The notes under the pieces were generated by a model. It did not search any database. It saw nothing but the letters and a program-made list of their open reading frames with translations, and was not told where the DNA came from. A DNA stretch of 64,000 bases from Pararobbsia alpina_A. Its GTDB lineage: Bacteria; Pseudomonadota; Gammaproteobacteria; Burkholderiales; Burkholderiaceae. Shown here piece after piece: positions 15,785 to 24,333 of the stretch (its first letter is position 1; each line of letters starts with the position of its first letter). The stretch is from NCBI RefSeq assembly GCF_965118125.1, contig NZ_OZ221289.1, positions 310,001 to 374,000 of the forward strand, given 5' to 3'. A program made the position numbers and the translations under genes.

Positions 15785-17181
15785 TCCACGCACGGCGCGG
15801 ATGGCCCACCGTCGCAACGATCAGTGCAGCGATCAGTGCGACGATCGTCGTGACGGGGATCGCCGCCGCGTGGGCCGTGCACGCCGCGAACGCAGCGCAT
15901 GCCACAACACAGCCGGGAGCGGCACCCTCATCGAACGCGGTGTCCGGCGATCTTGCAGCGTCAATCAAACGTGGAGCCTATCTGGCGAAGATGGCGGATT
16001 GCGCAGGTTGCCACACTGCGACGCCCACCACCGACGCAAACGGCAATCTGACGAAGCCACCGGCCTTTGCCGGCAGTCTCCCGATGAATTCGCCGTTCGG
16101 CACGATCTACTCGAGCAATATCACGCCCGACCCGCGCTACGGCATCGGCGCCTACACCTATGAGCAATTTGCCCATGCCTTGCGCGACGGCGTCGCGCGC
16201 GATGGGAGCCATCTCTATCCGGCCATGCCGTTTCCCTCGTTTTCGAAGATCAACGAAAGCGATATGCGCGACCTTTACGCCTACTTCATGCACGGCGTCA
16301 CGCCGGTCGCAACACCGGCTCACCAGACGCGCCTGCCCTTTCCATTCAATCAACGATGGGCACTCGGGATCTGGGCGTGGATGTTTTCGCCGAACCATCC
16401 CTATCAGGCGGATGCGAAACACGATGTCCACTGGAATCGAGGCGCCTACCTCGTGCAATCGCTCGGGCATTGCGGGGCGTGTCATACGCCAAGAGGTCCT
16501 GCTTACGAAGAATTGGGCTATACGGGATCGTCGCCTCTCTACTTGACGGGGGGAACCAACGATCACTGGTTTGCACCCGATCTGAGGTCGACTTCACCTT
16601 CCGGCCTGGGACGCATCCCCATAGCCGATGTTGCCGCGTTTCTCAAGCAAGGGCATGGCGGCGGGCTCGTCACGTTCGGCAGCATGGTTCAGGTCGTCGA
16701 GGACAGCACGCAATATGTCGACGAACAGGACCTCGACGACATCGCCACGTATTTGAAATCGCTGCCGCCAAGTGACTCGGCAAGCACCTACGCGCCGAAC
16801 TCGCTCGGCGCTGCGCAAAGCGAGGACGCGCTTCGAACGGGCCACGTCGATCGCCCTGGGTCGGGCCTTTATCTCAGTGCTTGCGCGCGGTGTCATCAGG
16901 CAAACGGGCAAGGCGTCGAGGGCAAATACCCTGCGCTCGCAGGCAATCCCGCGGTACTGGGATCCGATACCCAGTCCCTGATACGCCTGCTGATCGAGGG
17001 TGGTCGAAGCCCCGCGACCGAAAGTGAACCCCTCCCGAGAAAAATGCCCTCGTTCAGCGACCAATTGACCGATAAGGAAATGGCACGAGTGCTGACGTTC
17101 GTTCGGACCACATGGGGAAACTCGTCGGCGCCCGTCACCGCTCGCGATGTCAGTCGCGTCCGGTCGGCGCTTCACCACTGA
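15781..17181 (+). CDS. Triheme cytochrome c, dehydrogenase subunit type
   Basis: 466-aa exported cytochrome. An N-terminal hydrophobic segment (about 11-35) acts as signal or anchor. Three CxxCH motifs lie at about 74 (CAGCH), 231 (CGACH) and 368 (CARCH), with the GTIYSSNITPD and GVARDGSHLYPAMPFPSF signatures of the cytochrome subunit of membrane-bound alcohol/gluconate dehydrogenases. It should move electrons from a periplasmic dehydrogenase to the oxidase encoded just upstream. A GMC subunit and subunit 3 lie 5 kb downstream and are plausible partners. Its ATG overlaps the previous stop (ATGA), so it belongs to the cox operon. A paralogue is at 46738-48111. Confidence 0.92.
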   Translation: MIHARRGWPTVATISAAISATIVVTGIAAAWAVHAANAAHATTQPGAAPSSNAVSGDLAASIKRGAYLAKMADCAGCHTATPTTDANGNLTKPPAFAGSLPMNSPFGTIYSSNITPDPRYGIGAYTYEQFAHALRDGVARDGSHLYPAMPFPSFSKINESDMRDLYAYFMHGVTPVATPAHQTRLPFPFNQRWALGIWAWMFSPNHPYQADAKHDVHWNRGAYLVQSLGHCGACHTPRGPAYEELGYTGSSPLYLTGGTNDHWFAPDLRSTSPSGLGRIPIADVAAFLKQGHGGGLVTFGSMVQVVEDSTQYVDEQDLDDIATYLKSLPPSDSASTYAPNSLGAAQSEDALRTGHVDRPGSGLYLSACARCHQANGQGVEGKYPALAGNPAVLGSDTQSLIRLLIEGGRSPATESEPLPRKMPSFSDQLTDKEMARVLTFVRTTWGNSSAPVTARDVSRVRSALHH

Positions 17182-17227
17182 TGGAGCGCCATCAAACCGT
17201 GCGATCCGGAGCATGGGCGCAGTCACG

Positions 17228-17241
17228 GGCACGACGGGTGC
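17228..17241 (+). promoter_or_regulatory. Candidate sigma-54 promoter of the DUF2795-type gene
   Basis: GGCACGACGGGTGC followed by T: perfect GGCACG -24 half, GTGCT -12 half, GG-N10-GC spacing, 77 nt before the ATG at 17319. It is among the best -24 halves in the set. Confidence 0.48.
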
Positions 17242-17318
17242 TCAATGAAAGGGATGGTCCGCTTGATCGCGATCGTCGATCGCTTCCCCCTTCAGCCACT
17301 CGAAATGGAAATGTCACG

Positions 17319-17531
17319 ATGACTTCAGACACCTCCCCCCGAGACAACCCCGGACACCAATTGATCAATCTGCAAAAGGTGCTCAACGGTGCGCACTTTC
17401 CGGCCACGCGCGATCAATTGATCGAGACCGCCAAGCGCAACGGCGCCGACGACGAGATCATCGCATTTCTCGAGACACTTGACGACGCCGAATACGGAAG
17501 CGCCGCCGAAGTGTCGAATGCAGCGAGCTAG
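17319..17531 (+). CDS. DUF2795-type small protein
   Basis: 70-aa protein with the LQKVLNGAHFPATRDQLIETAKRNGADDEIIAFLETLDD pattern of DUF2795, a small helical domain found alone or near stress genes in many bacteria; its function is not established. The ATG at 17319 begins just before the domain; the open frame extends upstream but is unlike the family. It ends 4 nt past the convergent gene's stop at 17528, so the two 3' ends overlap. It is the only gene between the cox operon and the divergent pair at 17704/17858. Confidence 0.75.
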   Translation: MTSDTSPRDNPGHQLINLQKVLNGAHFPATRDQLIETAKRNGADDEIIAFLETLDDAEYGSAAEVSNAAS

Positions 17532-17704
17532 CCGTCTTCTCCAACCTCGCTCGGATCGGGTAACTCAGGCAGATCGTCCTTTTTTAAAGGATGGGGCTCA
17601 CGCTTGCCGGTCGACGCAGCGCTCTCATCGGGCACTCGCATCGGGTCTCTGGTGCCCTCTTTCGAATCGGGAACGGGAACGGGTATGGTGGTCTGGCTGG
17701 TCAT
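17528..17704 (-). CDS. Small hydrophilic Pro/Asp/Glu-rich protein
   Basis: 58-aa protein of no family I recognise. The sequence is charged and proline-rich (IPVPVPDSKEGTRDPMRVP, then DDLPELPDPSEVGEDG) and is predicted to be disordered and cytoplasmic. The ATG at 17704 has AAGGAG exactly 6 nt upstream, which decides it over the ATG at 17755. It is divergent from the ThDP enzyme and has its own GG-N10-GC element. A similar hydrophilic protein is at 62603-62911. Function unknown; the strong SD and promoter candidate argue that it is real. Confidence 0.62.
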   Translation of the reverse strand: MTSQTTIPVPVPDSKEGTRDPMRVPDESAASTGKREPHPLKKDDLPELPDPSEVGEDG

Positions 17705-17739
17705 GACGGACTCCTTGAGTTGGTTCTCCAAATAAAAGC

Positions 17740-17753
17740 GCACGTCCCATGCC
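17740..17753 (-). promoter_or_regulatory. Candidate sigma-54 promoter of the 58-aa protein
   Basis: Minus-strand T-GGCATGGGACGTGC: TGGCATG -24 half, GTGC -12 half, 35 nt before the ATG at 17704. It stands back to back with the plus-strand element at 17788. Confidence 0.47.
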
Positions 17754-17787
17754 ATGCCGCAGCGATCCGACGGTCGGCTATTTGACA

Positions 17788-17801
17788 GGAACGATCATTG
17801 C
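17788..17801 (+). promoter_or_regulatory. Candidate sigma-54 promoter of the ThDP-enzyme operon
   Basis: GGAACGATCATTGC followed by G: GG-N10-GC with perfect TTGC, 56 nt before the ATG at 17858. Thirteen of 15 bases match the element at 1758-1771 and 13 of 15 match that at 24246-24259. Confidence 0.52.
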
Positions 17802-17857
17802 GTGGCGCAAGAAGTGTCGTCCCTTCTCTTGCAACCCGTTGCGCCTGCGGAGCACCT

Positions 17858-19654
17858 ATGAGCCAGACCGTTGGAGATTTTCTGATCGAGCGCCTGCACG
17901 CATGGGGTGTGCGCCGCATTTTTGGTTACCCCGGCGACGGGATCAACGGCGTGTTCGGCGCCATGAATCGCGCCAACGGCAAGATCGAGTTCGTCCAGGT
18001 GCGTCACGAAGAAATGGCCGCCTTTATGGCCTCGGCGCATGCGAAGTTCACGGGAGAGCTCGGCGTGTGCATCGCCACCTCGGGACCAGGTGCATCGCAT
18101 CTGATCACCGGCTTATACGACGCTCGAATGGACCATATGCCCGTGCTAGCCATCACCGGTCAGCAGGCGCGTGCTTCGCTGGGTGGTCACTATCAGCAGG
18201 AACTCGAGCTGGTATCGATGTTCAAGGATGTCGCGGGCGCGTTCGTAGCACAAGCCAGCGTACCTGCCCAGGTCCGGCATTTGGTCGACCGCGCGATCCG
18301 TACAGCGCTCGCCGAACGAAAAGTCACCGCGCTCATCTTGCCCAATGACCTTCAGGATTTACCGTACGAGGGACCAGGGCGCAAGCACGGCACTGTTCAC
18401 TCGGGCGTAGGCTATCGCGCGCCGCACATCGTGCCCGCCGATGAAGACCTGCGCCGTGCCGCCGAGGTACTCAATGCCGGCAAGAGGGTCGCGATTCTGG
18501 TGGGCGCCGGGGCATTGCATGCGACCGACGAAGTCATTGCAATCGCGGAAAAGCTCGGCGCAGGCGTGGCAAAGGCGCTGCTGGGCAAGGCCGCTTTGCC
18601 CGACGATCTGCCGTATGTCACCGGCTCGATCGGCCTGCTCGGCACCAAGCCAAGCTATGAAATGATGAATTCGTGCGACACCTTGCTCATGATCGGCTCG
18701 GGGTTCCCGTATTCGGAATTTCTTCCCAAAGAAGGCGCGGCACGCGGCGTCCAGATCGATCTGCAGGCCGATATGCTGAGCCTGCGCTATCCGATGGAAG
18801 TCAATCTGGTTGGCGACAGCGTCCAAACGCTTCAGGCGCTGCTGCCACTCATCGAGCAGAAAACAGAACACGCATGGCCCCATCGCATTGAACGCTGGAC
18901 CAAAGAGTGGTGGGAAACGCTCGACAAACGCGCCCATGTCGAGGGCAAGGATGCAGTGAACCCGCAACGTACCGTATGGGAGCTTTCGTCGCGGATTCCC
19001 CCAAATGCGATCGTGACGAGCGATTCCGGATCCTGCGCGAACTGGTACGCCCGTGACCTCAAGGTCAAGCGCGGCATGATGTGCTCGCTGTCGGGCGGAC
19101 TCGCATCGATGGGTGCTGCCGTTCCGTATGCGATCGCGGCCAAGTTCGCCCATCCCGACCGACCCGTCATCGCGCTCGTTGGCGACGGTGCGATGCAGAT
19201 GAACAATATGGCCGAACTCATTACGGTCGCGAAATATTGGAAATCCTGGTCCGATCCGCGCTGGATCTGCATGGTGCTTAACAACAGTGACCTGAACCAG
19301 GTGACGTGGGAACAGCGCGCCATGGAAGGCGACCCGAAATTCGAAGCGTCGCAAGACATTCCCTCGGTGCCCTATCACCGCTTTGCCGACATGATCGGGC
19401 TGGAAGGCATCTATGTCGACGATGCCGAACGCATGGGCGACGCCTGGGAGCGTGCACTCGCCGCGAACCGCCCCGTCGTGATCGAAGTCAAGGCCGATCC
19501 GAATATCGCACCCTTGCCGCCGCATATCACGCTGGCACAAGCCAAGACCTTTGCTGTCTCCATGGCCAAGGGTGATCCGGACGAAGGCAATGTGATCGTC
19601 GACACCGCCAAGCAGGTCCTCGATGCGGTGCTGCCGGGCCACAAGGGCAAGTGA
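17858..19654 (+). CDS. Thiamine-diphosphate-dependent enzyme, pyruvate oxidase/acetolactate synthase-like
   Basis: 598-aa ThDP enzyme. The N-terminal PYR domain has GYPGDGINGVFGA and the catalytic Glu in VRHEEMAAFMA. The central FAD/Rossmann-like domain contains VGAGALHATDEV. The C-terminal PP domain carries GDGAMQMNNMAELITVAKYW ending in LNNSDLNQVTWEQR, the GDG-NN motif for Mg-ThDP. The architecture fits pyruvate oxidase or pyruvate dehydrogenase (quinone) relatives and the catabolic acetolactate synthase group; I cannot separate them by sequence alone. Start at 17858 as the family begins there. It heads a run through 24189 with short gaps or overlaps. Cytoplasmic, possibly membrane-associated if quinone-linked. 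Confidence 0.88.
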   Translation: MSQTVGDFLIERLHAWGVRRIFGYPGDGINGVFGAMNRANGKIEFVQVRHEEMAAFMASAHAKFTGELGVCIATSGPGASHLITGLYDARMDHMPVLAITGQQARASLGGHYQQELELVSMFKDVAGAFVAQASVPAQVRHLVDRAIRTALAERKVTALILPNDLQDLPYEGPGRKHGTVHSGVGYRAPHIVPADEDLRRAAEVLNAGKRVAILVGAGALHATDEVIAIAEKLGAGVAKALLGKAALPDDLPYVTGSIGLLGTKPSYEMMNSCDTLLMIGSGFPYSEFLPKEGAARGVQIDLQADMLSLRYPMEVNLVGDSVQTLQALLPLIEQKTEHAWPHRIERWTKEWWETLDKRAHVEGKDAVNPQRTVWELSSRIPPNAIVTSDSGSCANWYARDLKVKRGMMCSLSGGLASMGAAVPYAIAAKFAHPDRPVIALVGDGAMQMNNMAELITVAKYWKSWSDPRWICMVLNNSDLNQVTWEQRAMEGDPKFEASQDIPSVPYHRFADMIGLEGIYVDDAERMGDAWERALAANRPVVIEVKADPNIAPLPPHITLAQAKTFAVSMAKGDPDEGNVIVDTAKQVLDAVLPGHKGK

Positions 19655-19661
19655 GGCCGTG

Positions 19662-20828
19662 ATGACTGAGGCGGCCGAGGGCGCAGCACCGCGCCACGCG
19701 AAGTCGGGCACCGATCCCGATGCACTGGACCGAAGTGGCGCGAAGCTCGGTTCGCTCCGTGCCAGCGCATATCGGATTCCGACGGATACACCGGAAGCCG
19801 ATGGCACGTTTGCGTGGCACGCGACGACGCTGGTCATTGTCGAGCTCACCTCGAAGGGAATTACCGGGCTCGGCTATACGTACAGTGACCCGAGCCTGGT
19901 TCCCTTGATCGACGGCACGCTTGCGCCGGTGCTCGCCGACACCGAACTCGACGACATCGGTACGGTACACGCGCGAATGCAGCATCAGGTCCGAAACCTC
20001 GGTCGATCGGGCCTCGCGGCCACCGCGATATCGGCCATCGATTGTGCGCTGTGGGACTGGCAGGCGCGACGGCTCAACGTGCCATTGGCCGCGCTCCTGG
20101 GACAACGTCGAGAACGAGTCGCGGTCTATGGCAGTGGAGGATTCACAACCTACGACGATGCGCGCTTGCGCGAACAACTCGGCAAGTGGGTCCACGAGGA
20201 CGGATGTCGTTGGGTCAAGCTCAAAGTGGGCAGTGATCCCCGGCGCGACCCTGAGCGCGTACGCGTTTCACGCGAAGCGATCGGCAACGACGCGGGATTG
20301 TTCGTCGATGCGAACGGTGCGTTCGATCGCGATACGGCGTTGCACTACGCACAGCGCTTTGCCGAATCCAATGTGATGTGGTTCGAAGAGCCCGTGTCGT
20401 CCGACGACGTCGAAGGCCTCGCTTCAATTCGGGCACGTGCACCCGCCGGCATGGCGATCGCGGCCGGCGAATATGGCTATATCGTCGATGATTTTCGGCG
20501 TCTGCTCAAGCGGCAGGCCGTCGATGTATTGCAAGCCGATCTCACACGATGCGGGGGTGTCACCGGCTTTATGCAGGTCGCTGCCCTTGCCGACGCATTT
20601 CATATTCCCCTCTCGGCGCATTGCGCACCGGCTTTGCATTTGCATGTCGCCTGCGCGGCGCTGCGTCTGCGCCATCAGGAATGGTTTCACGATCACGTAC
20701 GCATTGAATCGATGCTGTTCGACGGCGCACCTCGCGTCGTCAAAGGCGAAATCGCCCCCGATCTTTCGAGAGCGGGGAACGGTCTCGAATTCAAGGTGCA
20801 GGACGCCGGGCGTTACAAGGTCGCATGA
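19662..20828 (+). CDS. Enolase-superfamily enzyme, mandelate racemase/muconate lactonizing type
   Basis: 388-aa enzyme. An N-terminal capping domain precedes the barrel, where WVKLKVG gives the KxK catalytic base pair, FVDANGAF, WFEEPVS and AAGEYGY give the Asp/Glu/Glu Mg2+ ligands, and LSAHCAPALH supplies the His of the HD dyad. Such enzymes abstract an alpha-proton from a carboxylate, for example to dehydrate sugar acids; the exact substrate is open. The ATG at 19662 lies 7 nt after the ThDP enzyme stop; the GTG just before is an alternative. With the GMC/subunit 3 pair downstream, it suggests sugar-acid metabolism. Confidence 0.88.
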   Translation: MTEAAEGAAPRHAKSGTDPDALDRSGAKLGSLRASAYRIPTDTPEADGTFAWHATTLVIVELTSKGITGLGYTYSDPSLVPLIDGTLAPVLADTELDDIGTVHARMQHQVRNLGRSGLAATAISAIDCALWDWQARRLNVPLAALLGQRRERVAVYGSGGFTTYDDARLREQLGKWVHEDGCRWVKLKVGSDPRRDPERVRVSREAIGNDAGLFVDANGAFDRDTALHYAQRFAESNVMWFEEPVSSDDVEGLASIRARAPAGMAIAAGEYGYIVDDFRRLLKRQAVDVLQADLTRCGGVTGFMQVAALADAFHIPLSAHCAPALHLHVACAALRLRHQEWFHDHVRIESMLFDGAPRVVKGEIAPDLSRAGNGLEFKVQDAGRYKVA

Positions 20829-20884
20829 AAACCCTGACGATCCCCAACCTCGCCACGCACGGCTGACCCATAAGGATGTTTCCG

Positions 20885-21907
20885 ATGAGTTCGACTCGAT
20901 GGTTGGGCCTGCTGGGTGTGGCCGCCGGTGCCGCAGCGCTGGGCGCATTGGCGCCCCGAACCGGCCAGCAGATGTCGTCCGGCGCAGAACGGAAGGCCAC
21001 GAGCGGGACCTCGTATGAGATTTCGCACGGGAGCTCGCTCAGGCCTGCGGTCGCAGCCCATATCGAAGCCGCGCACGGTTTCAATCACGCTTCCGCATGG
21101 CTTGCACTATCCGTGCTGGCCGACAGCGCGATGGAGCACTATCGCGCCAACTTCGATAATCGCGCCATGTTCGCACCGCCTCTGGTGGCAGGACTGACGC
21201 TCGCCGCAGGCTTGCACGGTCGCGCGGACCGTCGCGAAGTCTCACATGACGTTCGCCATGCAATATATCTGGGTGCAGCGCTGACCGGACTGGCGGGCAC
21301 CGCGTTTCATGCCTACAACATCGGCAAGCGACCAGGCGGATTCAGTGCCCAGAACCTCATGCGTGCCGCGCCGATCGGCGCCCCCATCGCCCTGCTGCTG
21401 GCCGGCTCACTGGGTGCCACCAGCGAGCTCCTGCGCAACGAACCGGCGCACGACCCTCGCCTGTTCGGCATGCCCGCCGGAAAGGCCTTGGCGCTACTCG
21501 CCAGTGCGGGTCTGATCGGTACGTTCGGCGAGGCCGCCTTGCTGCATTTTCGCGGCGCCTATCAACACAAGGCCATGTATGCGCCCGTCACACTGCCTCC
21601 GCTCGCAGCGAGCTTGCTTGCGGGCGCCGCCTTGAGCGCTTCCCGGCCACATTGGCTTGCGCGACTCGGCATGCGCATGACCGCCGCACTCGGCTGGATC
21701 GGCGTCTGTTTCCACGCACGCGGCATTGCACGACGTCAGGGCGGATGGCGCAACTGGACCCAAAACCTGTTCGCCGGCCCCCCGCTGCCGGCGCCACCGA
21801 GTTTTTCAGCATTGGCGATCGCTGGACTTGCCGCGCTCGACCTGCTGGAATCGGAAATCCCGAAGGAACGAAGCCATGACGCGAGACACCCACTATCCAG
21901 GCTATGA
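20885..21907 (+). CDS. Multi-pass membrane protein of unknown family
   Basis: 340-aa integral membrane protein. A hydrophobic N-terminus (about 5-25) and at least six to seven further helices are visible (for example SAWLALSVLADSA, AIYLGAALTGLAG, PIALLLAGSLGA, ALALLASAGLIGTFG, LAASLLAGAALSA). Two related segments stand out: EHYRANFDNRAMFAPPLVAGLTL and LHFRGAYQHKAMYAPVTLPPLAA, suggesting an internal duplication. The ATG at 20885 has AAGGA 8 nt upstream; one at 20876 overlaps that SD. It lies between the enolase-type enzyme and gluconate-dehydrogenase subunit 3 and overlaps the latter's start by 32 nt, so a role with that dehydrogenase is inferred. Confidence 0.72.
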   Translation: MSSTRWLGLLGVAAGAAALGALAPRTGQQMSSGAERKATSGTSYEISHGSSLRPAVAAHIEAAHGFNHASAWLALSVLADSAMEHYRANFDNRAMFAPPLVAGLTLAAGLHGRADRREVSHDVRHAIYLGAALTGLAGTAFHAYNIGKRPGGFSAQNLMRAAPIGAPIALLLAGSLGATSELLRNEPAHDPRLFGMPAGKALALLASAGLIGTFGEAALLHFRGAYQHKAMYAPVTLPPLAASLLAGAALSASRPHWLARLGMRMTAALGWIGVCFHARGIARRQGGWRNWTQNLFAGPPLPAPPSFSALAIAGLAALDLLESEIPKERSHDARHPLSRL

Positions 21908-22535
21908 CGTGCTCGACAAGCGCGATTCGCCGTCGTGGGACGATGCGACTCGCGTGGTGATCGACGCAAGATTGAATACCGCGCCTGAGCCCGCATTCTT
22001 CTCCAGCGAGGAATGGGCGGCGGTAATGGCACTGTGCGACTGCGTCATGCCTCGTGCGGCGCGTCCCCCTGTGGTGCCGCTCGCGGCGATGCTCGACGAC
22101 AAGCTCGCCCACGGACCCGGTGATGGCTATCGCGACGCGCGACTGCCGCCTCGTGACGAGGCGTGGCATCGAGGTCTCGCGGCACTCGACGCCGAGAGCG
22201 TGGCACGCGGGGGCGCGCCGTTCGCGCGGCTGCCGGCCAACGCGCAGCACGACATGGTGGAGCGCATGGCACGTGGCGAGCTCGTTGCCCGGGAATGGAA
22301 ACGCATGCCAAGCGCCGTGTTCTTTAGCAAACGCGTGCTGCATGACATCACGTCCAGCTACTACGCTCACCCCCAGTCGTGGAGCGAAATGGGTTTTGGT
22401 GGCCCGGCCAATCCACGCGGCTATGTTCGTCTGATCGAAAGCCGGCGTGACCCGTGGGAGCCCACGGAGTCGACCGAGCGCGACGATGCGGATCGGCGCG
22501 CCCGGGTGACCAAGGAGAACCGGCGTGTCCGTTGA
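21876..22535 (+). CDS. Gluconate 2-dehydrogenase subunit 3 family protein
   Basis: 219-aa small subunit of GMC-type membrane dehydrogenases. The family pattern FFSSEEWAAVMALCDCVMP is near 40-60 and WSEMGFGGPANPRGYVRL near 170-190. In known complexes the subunit accompanies the FAD subunit through export as a folded dimer. No clear Tat peptide is seen on this chain or on its GMC partner, which is odd if the complex is periplasmic. The ATG at 21876 has GAAGGA upstream; it overlaps the membrane-protein gene and the next gene (22525) on both sides, so all three are coupled. Confidence 0.85.
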   Translation: MTRDTHYPGYDVLDKRDSPSWDDATRVVIDARLNTAPEPAFFSSEEWAAVMALCDCVMPRAARPPVVPLAAMLDDKLAHGPGDGYRDARLPPRDEAWHRGLAALDAESVARGGAPFARLPANAQHDMVERMARGELVAREWKRMPSAVFFSKRVLHDITSSYYAHPQSWSEMGFGGPANPRGYVRLIESRRDPWEPTESTERDDADRRARVTKENRRVR

Positions 22536-24189
22536 TTCAAAAAGCGCTCTCGAAGAAGCACTGCACACCCCGCGCGGCGCGCAGGGTCGCGCCCCCGACG
22601 TCATGGTGCCGAGCGGCTGGGTACCGATGCGCCAGTACTCCAACGATGATGAGGTCGATTTCGCAATCGTAGGAACGGGTGCGGGCGGCGGAACGCTTGC
22701 CTGCCGGCTCGCCGAAAAGGGATTCAGCGTGGTCGGCTTCGACGCCGGCGCATGGTGGCGCCCGCTCGAAGAGTTTGCATCGGACGAATCACATCAGGCC
22801 AAACTGTACTGGACCGACGAACGCATCTGCGACGGTGAGAATCCGCTACAACTCGGCAGTAACAACAGTGGTCAGGCAGTGGGCGGCAGCACCGTGCACT
22901 TTGCGATGGTGTCTTTGCGGTTTCGTCCTGAATGGTTCAAGTCTCGCAGCCTTCTCGGCTACGGCGCCGATTGGCCGCTCGACTGGCAAGAGATGTGGGA
23001 TTACTACGGCCAGGTCGAGCAAGCGCTGGGCATTTCCGGGCCGGTCAGCTATCCATGGGGTCCAAAGCGGCCGCGCTACCCCTATCGCGCGCATGAACTT
23101 AATGAAGCGGCGCGCGTGCTGGCCCGCGGTGCCGAAGCGCTGGGCATCGACTGGGCGGCCACACCGCTCGCCACCTTGTCGGCTCCGCGGGGGTCGGCGC
23201 ATCCGTGCGTGTATCGCGGGTTTTGTGTGACAGGATGCGCCACGAACGCAAAGCAGAGCGTGCTGGTCACGTGGATTCCCAAAGCCATCGCAGCAGGCGC
23301 CGAGATTCGCGACCTGGCCATGGTCGGGCGAGTCGTCACGAACGATGACGATCGTGCCATCGGTGTGGAGTATTTCCGTGAAGGTCGCTGGCAATTTCAA
23401 CGTGCAAAAAACGTGGTCGTCGCGGGCTATGCGATCGAAACACCGCGCCTGTTGCTCAACTCCGCGACAAACCGGTTTCCGGATGGACTCGCCAACCGCT
23501 CCGGACTCGTCGGCAAGAATTTGATGGTGCAGGCCAATCAGGCCGTGTTTGGCTCTTTTGAAGAAGAGGTGCGCTGGTACAAGGGCCCTCCTTCGCTTGC
23601 GATTACAGAGCATTGGAACTACAAGGATGCGGGCAAGGATTTCTTCGGCGGCTATTCCTATATGAGCCAGGGACCCTTGCCCGTCGTCTGGGCCTCCGCA
23701 CAAACCGGCCGTGGCTTATGGGGCGACGCGCTGGGCGACGCGATGCTCGACTACAACCATCAGGCGGGGCTCAAGATCGTGGGCGAAATGATGCCCCAGG
23801 AGCGCAACCGAGTCACACTGGCTGACGAAAAAGATCGATACGGTCTGCCGATCGCACGTGTGACGTACTCCTGGTGCGACAACGACAAGCGCCTGATTGC
23901 GCATTCGCTCGACTTTATGGAGCGCGCTTTGGGTGCCGCCGGCGGCAAGAACATCTGGCGTCAGACCGATGACACCTGCCACTTGAATGGCACCGCACGC
24001 ATGGGCGCCCACGCATCGACCAGCGTCGTCAATGCCGACTGTCGAAGCTGGGATGTGCCCAACCTCTGGATCTGTGACGGCTCGGTGTTTCCGACTGTTG
24101 GCGGCGTCAATCCATCACTGACGATCCAGGCCATCGCGTGTCGCACGGCCGACCGGATCGAGGCGCTGGCGAAGCGCGGAGAGCTCTAG
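22525..24189 (+). CDS. GMC family FAD-dependent dehydrogenase
   Basis: 554-aa large subunit of a gluconate/alcohol-type dehydrogenase. DFAIVGTGAGGGTLACRLAEK binds FAD; SNNSGQAVGGSTVHFAMVSLR is the second GMC signature. The C-terminus has CHLNGTARMG and CDGSVFPTVGGVNPSLTIQA with the catalytic His region. It should oxidise a polyol or sugar acid and pass electrons through a cytochrome c; the triheme protein at 15781 is the likely acceptor. The GTG start at 22525 has AAGGAG at about 22512 and overlaps subunit 3 by 11 nt. The first 45 residues are not a signal peptide. Confidence 0.92.
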   Translation: MSVDSKSALEEALHTPRGAQGRAPDVMVPSGWVPMRQYSNDDEVDFAIVGTGAGGGTLACRLAEKGFSVVGFDAGAWWRPLEEFASDESHQAKLYWTDERICDGENPLQLGSNNSGQAVGGSTVHFAMVSLRFRPEWFKSRSLLGYGADWPLDWQEMWDYYGQVEQALGISGPVSYPWGPKRPRYPYRAHELNEAARVLARGAEALGIDWAATPLATLSAPRGSAHPCVYRGFCVTGCATNAKQSVLVTWIPKAIAAGAEIRDLAMVGRVVTNDDDRAIGVEYFREGRWQFQRAKNVVVAGYAIETPRLLLNSATNRFPDGLANRSGLVGKNLMVQANQAVFGSFEEEVRWYKGPPSLAITEHWNYKDAGKDFFGGYSYMSQGPLPVVWASAQTGRGLWGDALGDAMLDYNHQAGLKIVGEMMPQERNRVTLADEKDRYGLPIARVTYSWCDNDKRLIAHSLDFMERALGAAGGKNIWRQTDDTCHLNGTARMGAHASTSVVNADCRSWDVPNLWICDGSVFPTVGGVNPSLTIQAIACRTADRIEALAKRGEL

Positions 24190-24333
24190 GGAAAGCACGG
24201 CGCACGCGTTTTCGATACCGATCCGTCGCCCCGCTTTTTATGACTGGAATGATCGTTGCGAAAGCAAGGAAGACAACTACCGCTGGCGATGCCCGCCATT
24301 CGACTTCCTCATTTCCTTGCCGGAGGCGCCACC
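24190..24333. other. Intergenic region ahead of the 24334-28888 operon
   Basis: This 144-nt gap separates the GMC gene from the Gfo/Idh/MocA gene and contains the -24/-12 candidate at 24246-24259 and the GGAGG SD at about 24322. I see no terminator for the upstream operon. Confidence 0.5.
24246..24259 (+). promoter_or_regulatory. Candidate sigma-54 promoter of the Gfo/Idh-GH15 operon
   Basis: T-GGAATGATCGTTGC-G: GG-N10-GC with perfect TTGC, 74 nt before the ATG at 24334, near-identical to the element at 17788. Confidence 0.52.

Noticed and set aside
17788..17801. GGAAC at this and similar sites read as an ECF-sigma -35 box
   Set aside because: No consistent -10 sequence occurs 16-17 nt downstream in the four GGAAY sites, while the GG-N10-GC spacing to TTGC is exact in all of them.
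18359..19849. 496-codon minus-strand frame over the ThDP enzyme
   Set aside because: Antisense to the GDG-NN containing PP domain; His/Arg-rich translation without motifs.
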